The notes under the pieces are model-generated. The model saw only the letters and a program-made list of their open reading frames with translations, searched no databases and was not told the origin of the DNA. From the NCBI RefSeq assembly GCF_020991085.1, contig NZ_CP087719.1:4608001-4672000 (forward strand): 64,000 bases of DNA, given 5' to 3'. The translations under genes and the position numbers were made by a program. Below, piece by piece: positions 45,761 through 53,220 of this stretch (its first letter is position 1; each line of letters begins with the position of its first letter). This stretch comes from Roseomonas sp. OT10 (GTDB lineage: Bacteria; Pseudomonadota; Alphaproteobacteria; Acetobacterales; Acetobacteraceae).

Positions 45761-46689
45761 GGTCTGCCTCGTCGCATGCTGGAGGGAAGGAGCTTGGGGG
45801 ATAGCGGCCAGCGGGCTCGGCCGGCGAGCACCAGCAGGCCCAGGCCGACCATGGCGGCGCCGAGCCATTGCACCGGCAGGAGGCGTTCGCGGAAGACGAG
45901 GGCGCCGAGCAGCATCGCGTTCACCGGCACCAGCATCATGGCGATGGAGGAAGCGCCCGCTCCGGCACGCTCGAGGATGGAAAAGAACAGGACGAAGGCG
46001 AGGCCGGTGCAGGCCAGGCCCAGCACCGCGACCACCAGCAAGGTGCCGCCGGAGGGCATCGGGAGGGTCCACGGCCGCTCCAGCAGCAGCGCAAGGGGAA
46101 GGACCAGCAGCGCGGCGGCGGCGATCTGCCCGGCGGCCGCGGCGAGCGGCGGGATGCCCAGGCGACGGAAGCTCCTGCCCTTGATGGCGGCGAGGGCCTG
46201 CGACAGCGCGGCGAGGCAGGCCGCGCCGATGGCCAGCCTCGTGCCGCCCGCGGCAGGCGCGGTGACGACGGGCGAAACCAACACGGCGACACCCACCAAG
46301 CCGAGGCCCGTGCCTGCGATCCGAGTCCGGGTGAGATGCTCCTCCGCGGTCAAGGCATGGGCGAGCAGGACGGTCAGCAGCGGCGTCGCAGCATTCACCA
46401 CGGCGCCAAGCCCCATCCCGATCCATTGCTGGGCCCAGATGATGCAGGAGAAGGGGATGAGGTTGTTGAGTGCTCCCATGGCGAGGCAATTCCGCCAGAC
46501 GGCGCCGGACCAGGGCACGACGGGCCGCAGCGTGGCCAGCAGCAGGAGCAGCGTACACGCGCCCAGGGCCGTCCGCAGGAAGACGATGGTGAGCGGCGGC
46601 AGCTCCCGCACGGCCAGCTTCATGCAAAGGAAGCTGCCGCCCCACAGCAGGGACAGCAGCACGATCCGGACCCAGACGGCCCGTGTCAC
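45757..46689 (-). CDS. EamA/DMT-family transporter
   Basis: A 310-aa drug/metabolite transporter with ten hydrophobic segments in two EamA repeats. The first includes VLLSLLWGGSFLCMKLAVRE and the second GIPPLAAAAGQIAAAALLVL. The start is GTG 46689, whose GTGA overlaps the carbamoylase stop; the stop overlaps the binding-protein start (ATGA). In amino-acid operons EamA proteins often export surplus amino acids or products; the direction here is inferred. Confidence 0.9.
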   Translation of the reverse strand: MTRAVWVRIVLLSLLWGGSFLCMKLAVRELPPLTIVFLRTALGACTLLLLLATLRPVVPWSGAVWRNCLAMGALNNLIPFSCIIWAQQWIGMGLGAVVNAATPLLTVLLAHALTAEEHLTRTRIAGTGLGLVGVAVLVSPVVTAPAAGGTRLAIGAACLAALSQALAAIKGRSFRRLGIPPLAAAAGQIAAAALLVLPLALLLERPWTLPMPSGGTLLVVAVLGLACTGLAFVLFFSILERAGAGASSIAMMLVPVNAMLLGALVFRERLLPVQWLGAAMVGLGLLVLAGRARWPLSPKLLPSSMRRGRP

Positions 46690-47954
46690 GGGGTCGCGCC
46701 AGCCTCGCGCCGGCCCGGACCGCCAGCAGGGGCATTCCGCATGATCCCGGCGGCGGCGGTGGCGAAGACCTGGCAGCCCAGCACGAGGTCCTCGTCCGAG
46801 GTGTTCTCCGTCCAGTGATGGCTGATGCCGCCGATGGACGGCACGAAGAGCATCGCCGCGGGCATTCGCAGCGCGAGGATCTGCGCATCGTGCCCGGCGC
46901 CGGACTGCATTCGGGTCCATAGCCCCGGCGCATGGCGCTCGGCCGCCTCGGCGACGGCCGCGACGAATCCCGCATCCATGATCGCCGGCTTCGAGAAGGA
47001 GACGCGCTCGATGCCGAGGCGGCATGGGCCGCGCGCATCTGCCTCCGCCACCATGGAGCGCAGCGCTTGCTCCATCCGTTCCAGGACGGCGTCGTCCACA
47101 TCGCGCATCTGCACCATCATCGTGGCGCGCCCCGGGATGACACTGGGGAAGTTGGGTTCGAGATCGATCCGCCCGATGGTCCAGACCGTACGCTCGGCGG
47201 CCAGGCCCGCGAAGCCTTCGTCGATGGCATTGCACAGCCGCGTGACGGCTGCGCGCGCGTCCCGACGGATCGGCATGGGGGTGGTGCCGGCGTGGTTCTG
47301 GATGCCTTCGGCCGTTACCCGGAACAGCCGCACGCCGACGATGCCAGTGACGGCGCCGATCCGCAGCCCCGCCTGCTCCAGCGTGGCGCCCTGTTCGATA
47401 TGCGCCTCCATGTAGCCGAGGTAGCGCCCCTCCTCGAGCCGCTGCTGCGCCAGCCCCGCGAATCCGGCCTGCTGCAGCGCCTCCCGCAGGGGCTGGCCGT
47501 CGATGCGGCTGACGGAGGCATCCAGCATCTCCTCGGTCAGCGTCCCGATGAAGGAACGGCTGCCGAGGTAGTTCATGAAGAAGCTCTCCTCGTCGGCCCA
47601 GGCGGCGACGTCCACCCCCATGCCGTCGCAGTCCGGGTCCTCGCGCAGCGCGCGCGCGACTTCCAGCCCGTAGATGACGCCCATCACGCCGTCCAGCCAG
47701 CCGGAATAGGATTGGGTCTCGCTGTGCGAGCCCATCAGGAGGCGCGGGCCGGCGCCGGGACAGCGGCCGAAGACATTGCCCACGCCGTCGATCCTGGCGT
47801 CCAGGCCGGCCTCGCGCATGCGCTCCACCAGCCAGTGGCGGGACTCAACGTCCTGGGGCGAGAAGGTCGGGCGGTGCACGCCGGTCCGGTAGGCGCCGAA
47901 CTGCGCGATGCGGCGCAGGTCGCCGAGCAGGCGCTCGCCGTTGATGCGGGGCAT
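46686..47954 (-). CDS. N-carbamoyl-L-amino-acid hydrolase / allantoate amidohydrolase (M20 family)
   Basis: A 422-aa M20 dizinc hydrolase of the Zn-carbamoylase group. Ligands are recognisable: His in LLMGSHSETQ (ligand motif altered from the usual GSHxDT), Asp in WLDGVMGVIYGLE, Glu pair in WADEESFFM, HIEQGATLE, GAGHDAQ and the C-terminal ISHHWTENT. These enzymes hydrolyse N-carbamoyl-L-amino acids, ureidoglycine or allantoate. It lies 16 bp after the dialkylglycine-decarboxylase-like gene. With the D-specific enzyme at 33255 the island can handle both enantiomers (inference). Confidence 0.9.
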   Translation of the reverse strand: MPRINGERLLGDLRRIAQFGAYRTGVHRPTFSPQDVESRHWLVERMREAGLDARIDGVGNVFGRCPGAGPRLLMGSHSETQSYSGWLDGVMGVIYGLEVARALREDPDCDGMGVDVAAWADEESFFMNYLGSRSFIGTLTEEMLDASVSRIDGQPLREALQQAGFAGLAQQRLEEGRYLGYMEAHIEQGATLEQAGLRIGAVTGIVGVRLFRVTAEGIQNHAGTTPMPIRRDARAAVTRLCNAIDEGFAGLAAERTVWTIGRIDLEPNFPSVIPGRATMMVQMRDVDDAVLERMEQALRSMVAEADARGPCRLGIERVSFSKPAIMDAGFVAAVAEAAERHAPGLWTRMQSGAGHDAQILALRMPAAMLFVPSIGGISHHWTENTSDEDLVLGCQVFATAAAGIMRNAPAGGPGRREAGATP

Positions 47955-47970
47955 GGTCCGTGTCCTCCGG

Positions 47971-49341
47971 TCAATGGGCAGCGAGCGATGCGGCGCGGGG
48001 CGCAGGCGCCGCGGCATCCTCCGCCATGCGGCGGAACGCCGAATCCATGATGGCCAGGGCCGCGTCGATCTCGGAATCGGAGATCGTGATCGGCGGCATC
48101 ATGCGGATGACGTTGTTGTAGGCGCCGCAGATGTTGAGGATCAGCCCGCTCTCCAGGCAAAGGTCGTGGAAGCGCCGGCATTCCGCATCGGCGGGCTCCT
48201 TGCTGTCGCGGTCGCGGACCAGCTCCATGCCAAGCAGAAGGCCACGCCCGCGGATGTCGCCGATCCACTCCCAGCGCTGCGCCATCCGCCGCAGAGCCGC
48301 CTTGATCGCTTCGCCCTTGCGGCGGGACTGCTCGATCAGACCTTCCTCCTTCAGCACGCGCAGGACGGCGAGTCCGACAGCGCCGGCGAAGGGGTCGTTC
48401 ACGTGCGACGCGCTGTGCATGAAGCGCTTCTCAACCAGGATGTCGACGATCTCCGGCGTGGTGGTGACGGAGCTGACCGGGAGGCCGGCGCCCAGGGTCT
48501 TCGACAGCGTGATCACGTCCGGCACGAAGCCGTAGTCGTGGGAGACGAGCCAGGAGCCGGCCCGCCCCAGCCCGGTCTGGCATTCGTCCATGATGAGGAG
48601 CATGCCCCGCTCCTCCGCGAAGGTCTTGAGCCCCCGGAGGAAGGAGACGGGCGGCTCGGTGACCCCACCCGCGCTGAGGATGGGTTCCACCAGGACCGCG
48701 GCGGGGCTTCCCTGGCTCTGGGCGTCGAAGAGCGCGGTCCCCATGGCGAGGCACTCCCGCACGCTCTCCTCGCAGACCCAGCCGTCGTCGGTGGCCTTGC
48801 GGGTCGCGTGGCGGGACCGGTAGCAATCCGGCACGGGGAAGGCGAAGGTGCCTGGAACCCCCGGCCCGTAGCCGCCGCGGGTGCCGCTGGTGAAGGTGCT
48901 GGCCCGCGGGCCGGAGGTCATGCCATGGAAGGCGCCTGCGAGTGAGACCACCTCCCAGTTGCCCGTGGCCTTCTTGGCCAGGTGGATGGCCATCTCGTTG
49001 GCCTCGCTGCCCGAGCTCTTGAACAGGGACTTGCTCAGGCGCCCGGGCATGATGGCGGCGAGTTCGGCCGCCAGAAGGATTCCTGTCTCGCTCTGCATGT
49101 TGGCGTTGCAGTGGAGCATGCGCTCGCAGGATTCGCGCAGCGCCTCCACGACGGCCGGGTGGCTGTGCCCGATGGTGGAGCAGACCTGGCCGCTGAGGAA
49201 GTCGATGTAGCTGCGGCCGTCGGTGTCGCCCACGATGCTGCCCTGGCCCGTGGCCATGATCGGGGCGCGGATGACACCGGGCTTGTGCGGGATGATGTGC
49301 TTGCGCGCCAGATCCAGGAGCGTCTCCGTGCGTGGCGTCAT
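47971..49341 (-). CDS. 2,2-dialkylglycine decarboxylase-like class III aminotransferase
   Basis: A 456-aa PLP enzyme. FLSGQVCSTIGHSHPAVVEA, LFKSSGSEANEMAIHLAKKA, VVSLAGAFHGMTSGPRAST and RGGYGPGVPGTFAFPVPDCY closely follow the 2,2-dialkylglycine decarboxylase sequence as I recall it. LLIMDECQTGLGRAGS carries the cofactor Asp, and Lys281 in TLSKTLGAGLP forms the Schiff base. The family decarboxylates dialkylglycines such as 2-aminoisobutyrate to ketones, with pyruvate as amino acceptor. Other class III transaminases share these motifs, so substrate assignment is moderate. It overlaps the alanine-racemase-like stop by 4 bp. Confidence 0.85.
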   Translation of the reverse strand: MTPRTETLLDLARKHIIPHKPGVIRAPIMATGQGSIVGDTDGRSYIDFLSGQVCSTIGHSHPAVVEALRESCERMLHCNANMQSETGILLAAELAAIMPGRLSKSLFKSSGSEANEMAIHLAKKATGNWEVVSLAGAFHGMTSGPRASTFTSGTRGGYGPGVPGTFAFPVPDCYRSRHATRKATDDGWVCEESVRECLAMGTALFDAQSQGSPAAVLVEPILSAGGVTEPPVSFLRGLKTFAEERGMLLIMDECQTGLGRAGSWLVSHDYGFVPDVITLSKTLGAGLPVSSVTTTPEIVDILVEKRFMHSASHVNDPFAGAVGLAVLRVLKEEGLIEQSRRKGEAIKAALRRMAQRWEWIGDIRGRGLLLGMELVRDRDSKEPADAECRRFHDLCLESGLILNICGAYNNVIRMMPPITISDSEIDAALAIMDSAFRRMAEDAAAPAPRAASLAAH

Positions 49342-50519
49342 GTCTGCCCTTCCCCTTGCGGCCCGTGGCGGGCCGCGTCGTCGTGGATGAGGATGCGCGG
49401 CAGGTGGTCGCGCATCTGCCCGAAGAAGGTCGTACCCTCCGCGTCCCAGAGCCGGCCGATCTCCTCCCGCGTGATCTCCGCCGCGTCCTGCCGGCCGAAG
49501 AGCGTCGCCTCGTCGCCCAGCCCGGCGTCGATCCCCGTCAGGTCCAGCCGCAGATGCTCCAGGTGGATGGGGGGCAGCACGGGCGCCCTTTGGCCGCGCA
49601 CCAGCACGGCCGCCCCCGGGGCCATCCGGCGCGGCAGCCCGTCGCCCCAGCCCACGGGCAGGACACCGACGCGCATCCCCGGGCGGATCGGGAAGGGTGC
49701 GCCTGCCTCGTCCGTCCGCAGCACGGAGGCCACCTCCTTCACCGCCACCAGACGCGACCGGAAGGCGGTCAGCACCGGCCGCAGCCGGATCGGGCGGGCG
49801 GGGCTGGCCACGGGCGTCACGCCGAGCAGCAGCCGCCCGGGATCCACCCCGCTGAGATCCATCTCCGGATGCGCCAGCACCGTCTCGGAGGAGGAGATCA
49901 TCTCCACTGGCGGCGTGATGCCGAGCGCACGCAAGGCCGAGCCGAAGGCGGTGAAGCGGGCGAACTGGGCGCGCAGGCCCGCCTCGTCCTCCGGGCGGAC
50001 ATTGGCATGGGCGTAGCAACCGGCGAGGTGCAGCCGGGGGGATGCCGCCACCCGGCGGGCGACGGCCAGGGCTTCCTCAGGCCCCGCGCCGCCCCGCAGG
50101 AGCCCGACATCGAGCTTCACGAAGACCGGGCGCGACGACCGGAAGGCGGCCTCCCAGGCCAAGGTCTCCGCCATCCCGCCCAGGCTCACGGTCAGGTCAT
50201 TCGCTTCCACCAGCGGCGCCGCGTCGGGCAGGACGCTGGGGTAGAGAAGCACCGGGCGCCCGACCCCGGCCTGGCGGATGGCAACACCGTCCCGGATATT
50301 CGCCACCGCGAAGCCGTCGACCCAGGGAGCGGCCGCGCGGGCCAGGGTCGCCGCGCCGCAGCCGTAGCCGTTGCGCTTGACGCAGGCATGGATCTGCACC
50401 CCCGGGGGCAGGGCGCGGCGGATGGCGGCCGCGTTGGCCGCTGCGGCGCCGGGCTCCACCTCGATCCAGCTCGGCCGGGCCAGGGCCGCGGCGTCGACGG
50501 ATGCCGCGCCGGCGTTCAC
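49338..50519 (-). CDS. Alanine-racemase-family protein lacking the catalytic Tyr
   Basis: A 393-aa fold-type III PLP protein. The N-terminal PLP lysine is Lys48 in IHACVKRNGYGCG. The barrel continues with FVKLDVGLLRGG, LAGCYAHANVRP and MISSSETVLAH. The C-terminal domain includes LPVGWGDGLPRRM and EITREEIGRLWDAEGTTF. The position of the catalytic Tyr in the usual GYxDG motif is Trp291, so normal two-base racemisation is doubtful. GTG 50519 is the likely start; the frame runs on upstream into decayed transporter sequence. It is the first intact gene of a five-gene operon. Confidence 0.82.
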   Translation of the reverse strand: MNAGAASVDAAALARPSWIEVEPGAAAANAAAIRRALPPGVQIHACVKRNGYGCGAATLARAAAPWVDGFAVANIRDGVAIRQAGVGRPVLLYPSVLPDAAPLVEANDLTVSLGGMAETLAWEAAFRSSRPVFVKLDVGLLRGGAGPEEALAVARRVAASPRLHLAGCYAHANVRPEDEAGLRAQFARFTAFGSALRALGITPPVEMISSSETVLAHPEMDLSGVDPGRLLLGVTPVASPARPIRLRPVLTAFRSRLVAVKEVASVLRTDEAGAPFPIRPGMRVGVLPVGWGDGLPRRMAPGAAVLVRGQRAPVLPPIHLEHLRLDLTGIDAGLGDEATLFGRQDAAEITREEIGRLWDAEGTTFFGQMRDHLPRILIHDDAARHGPQGEGQT

Positions 50520-50521
50520 CT

Positions 50522-51688
50522 TGGCACCCCGAGGGAGGCGGCCGGGCGTCGGAGAAGCCGTGCCGTATTGATCAAGGCACGAGTATGCCCGTGCCGGGGC
50601 GAGGCGAGGCGAGGCGAGGCGAGGCGAGGCGAGGCAAAAGCCGTGGGACAATCTCTCGCCTCCACCACCTCGCCGCGACGCGGGGCGAGGATCTCGTCCG
50701 CCAGGCAGCGCACCGTCACCAGATCGTGCGAGATGAGCACCATCGACATGCCAAGCTGCGCCTTGAGGTCCGCCAGGAGGTTCATGACCTGCGCCCGCAC
50801 GGACACGTCTAGCGCCGAGATGGGCTCGTCCAGCACGAGCAGCCGCGGGTGCACGAAGGCCATGTCCGCCTCGCCGGCGCGAAGCATCGCCAGGCGTGCA
50901 TTGCGCTGCGCGCCGGGAAGGAGGCGCAGGGTCGCGAAGCTGGGCACCCGCTGTAGGTTCCAGTAGGCCTCGTTGGCCGTCATCGTCACCTCGATGCCTG
51001 GGCGGAAGCCCGCGAACTTCCATGGCCCGCTGCCGACCGGCGTACCGGAAAGCTCCCAACCCTCGCCCTTGCGGCGACAGGCGTGGCAGGATGCACACGT
51101 TGGCATCGCGCGAACTCAGCGTGGCGAAGAAGGTGACGTCAGGCGCGTTGAGGTCGATAGCGGCACCCTGTTCCCCCTCCGCGCTGACTTGCCGGATCGA
51201 GCGTCGCAGGATGCCGCAGACGATGCACACCGCCTCCTGGGCACGCAGCCGCTCCGTTAGGGTGAAGACGACGTCGTCCACCGTCGCCGGCCGGCCATCG
51301 TGCCACCGGGCACCCCGACGCAGCATCACGCTGAGGCGCATCCCGTCCTGACGGGTTTCCAGCGCTCCGCCAGACCATCGCCAGGGGACAATGTCCCATC
51401 CGGCGCCGTACCGATCAGGGCATCGTAGATCGCGTCGTTGCAGACGAGATCCTGCGCGTTGGAGAGCCCGGGATCTAGGGCCTCGCGATCCAGATTCGTG
51501 ACCACGACGGTCACTGTCCCGTTCGGCGCAGTCAGAGCTGGAGTGACATCTGTACTGCCGATGAAGGCGAGGCCACCGATCGCCATTCGCACGCTCAGCC
51601 GATGCAGCATCGACACCACCCCATCGCAACCGTGATCAGGCACAACGGTGATCTTTCCTCGATCGCCCCTGTGGCGGCCTGGAGACAT
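50522..51688 (-). pseudogene. Decayed chimera of a peptide-binding protein and an ABC ATPase
   Basis: The minus strand starts with a binding-protein N-terminus (TNLDREALDPGLSNAQDLV, then IYDALIGTAPDGTLSPGDG). It changes frame near 51350 (MRLSVMLRRGARWHDGRPAT) and again near 51085 (SGTPVGSGPWKFAGF). At about 50852 it joins in frame to an Opp-type ATPase end (RLLVLDEPISALDVSVRAQV, then MSMVLISHDLVTVRCLADE). The ATPase tail contains a repeated ASPRL caused by the 5-bp repeat and stops at about 50522. Most of the binding protein, both permeases and the ATPase front are missing, implying a large deletion in a former transporter operon. Confidence 0.8.
50601..50635 (+). repeat. Pentanucleotide tandem repeat (GAGGC)7
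   Basis: Seven perfect copies of GAGGC lie here, preceded by one variant GGGGC. On the minus strand the repeat (GCCTC) falls in the ATPase relic where the family has an F-A-x-P-R-H-P-Y-T motif, and it encodes a repeated ASPRL. Five-base units change frame with each slip. Confidence 0.95.
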
Positions 51689-51823
51689 CCGCTTGCTGAC
51701 GGGAGAAGGATCGATGTCCGCTCAATTGTAAAATGCTCTCTTATGCTGACCCCATAAGATTCCCTGATACTGCACACACCAATGGCCGCCTGAGCAGCTT
51801 GAGGGCACCATTGTTGTTGCCCC
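51689..51823. other. Short spacer with no recognised gene
   Basis: A locally AT-richer stretch (for example TCTTATGCTGACCCCATAAG) between the transporter chimera and the IS256-like relic. I see no gene or clear site in it. Confidence 0.4.
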
Positions 51824-52099
51824 CTAATGCTCGACTCTCCCGGTCGCACCCATCAAAGTGGCGGAGATTGAGATGTAGATTGGGGCAGCCACGCTCAGGT
51901 GGCCTGGGGTGGAGTTCGGGTTCAGCAGCCCGGCCACCGCCTCGGTTCCCATGTAGCGGTGCTGGAGCTGCCATTTGTCGTTGGCTTCCAACAGGACCGT
52001 GCCGATTAGCACTACCTGGGCACTTTGAAGGGAAGTATCGAAGCCTGTCTGCTGCGTGATGGAGCGGAAGGCGGGGCGATGGTTATCCAGGGGGGGCAA
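51824..52099 (-). pseudogene. IS256-family transposase C-terminal relic
   Basis: The minus-strand frame contains VVLIGTVLLEANDKWQLQHR then YMGTEAVAGLLNP. This resembles the end of IS256/Mutator-type transposases, where LIGA-L-x-E-x-NDEW-x-x-x-RYM is typical. Only the last 50 or so codons are recognisable; the DDE core is missing and the N-terminal part of this frame shows no homology. Confidence 0.5.
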
Positions 52100-52139
52100 C
52101 GACCTGGACAGCTAGCTCGCACCTTTTCTCGAGGTGATG

Positions 52140-52169
52140 GTGACCTACCCCCTTAGAAACGTGCCGTTG
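52140..52169 (+). repeat. Solo IS terminus, 26/30 match to the IS remnant end at 27580-27551
   Basis: GTGACCTACCCCCTTAGAAA here aligns over 30 bases with the terminus of the remnant at 27096-27579, read on the minus strand from 27580, with four mismatches. Similarity stops after base 30. The element interior would lie to the right. It also overlaps a short open frame (52137-52253) of 38 codons with no recognised product. Confidence 0.65.
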
Positions 52170-52444
52170 CCGATCCTGCCCCGGGAGCAGCTGGAGGCGC
52201 CGGACGTGCCCCGGCAGCCGCCGCGGGAGGACCTGCTCCGGCGCTGGCGCTAATACTGTATCCAGCCGGCGGCGCTTTCATCATTTCCCTGTCTGGGTCT
52301 CAGAGACCACTGCTGCCGCCTGCCCTCATTGCCTGGAGGAGCAGTGGCTGTGCCGGAGGGTCTCATGAGACCTGTGCGCGGATGCGCTTGATCTGGCGGG
52401 GCAGGTTCTGATTCGATGTCGCTGCGAGGGTTGCGGCGGCGGCG

Positions 52445-53123
52445 ATGGCGCGGCGGCGGATCGGGCAGGAGCGTCTGTCCCTGGGCGGTCCCTCGCCGAA
52501 GGGCGGCACGGCGCGCGACGTGATCGGGACGATGATCGACTGGGCCGAGCTGGAGGCCCTGCTGGCGGGGATCTCGGCGTCGAAGGGCGAGGCGGGCTGG
52601 CCGCCGCTGGCGCTGTTCCATGCGCTGCTGCTGGCGACCTGGCACGACCTGTCGGATGTCCGCCTGGCGGAGGTGCTCGACGACCGGGCGAGCTTCCGGC
52701 GGTTCCGTGGCTTTGCCCGGCAGGAGCCTGTGCCCGAGCGCACGGCCTTCGTGCGGTTCCGCGCCGCGCTGGTGCAGCGCAAGCTGGACCGCGTGCTGTT
52801 CGAGGCGGTCACGCGCCAGCTCGACCGTCATGGCTCCGTGGTGTGGACCTCTATGCTGGCCCGATGCGACGCTGCTGCCCTCGGCCAGCATCCGCATCAC
52901 CTGGGGGGAGCCGGCGGCGCTGGCGCGGCTGGAGGCGCACAATGCGGCCGTCCGGCACGTCCGCTGCCGAATCGAGAAAGTCTTCGGCACCTGCAAGCGA
53001 AGCTACGGCCTGCGGCGCATACTCTGGCTCGGCCTGGCCAAGGCAGGGCTACAGGTGCGCCTCGCCGCCATCGCCTACACCCTGCGCCGGAGCCTCGGTC
53101 TGCTGAATGAGCAGCGCGCATGA
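52445..53123 (+). pseudogene. IS5-family transposase with frameshift and internal deletion
   Basis: The first frame gives an IS5-type N-terminus: MARRRIGQERLSL, WPPLALFHALLLATWHDLSD, RFRGFARQEPVPERTAFVRF and ALVQRKLDRVLFEAVTRQLD. A frameshift near 52850 leads to DATLLPSASIR. The catalytic core is then missing, and the frame resumes with ALARLEAHNAAVRHVRCRIE, KVFGTCKRSYGLRRI and a normal C-terminus ending at 53123. It cannot make an active transposase. Terminal repeats were not identified with confidence. Confidence 0.8.
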
Positions 53124-53220
53124 CCTGGCGTCCGGGTCCAGACGCTATCCGGATGTCGGCACAGGGCGCTCGGTAGCAGCAAAAAGCCGCCTCCGCAGCC
53201 CACCTCCAGCGCAAACTCGC

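Noticed and set aside
50601-50635. CRISPR-like or regulatory direct repeat
   Set aside because: A pure 5-bp microsatellite without spacers, inside a decayed ATPase frame.
52137-52253. 38-codon ORF at the solo IS terminus
   Set aside because: It overlaps the 30-bp IS end and has no recognisable domain or ribosome-binding site.
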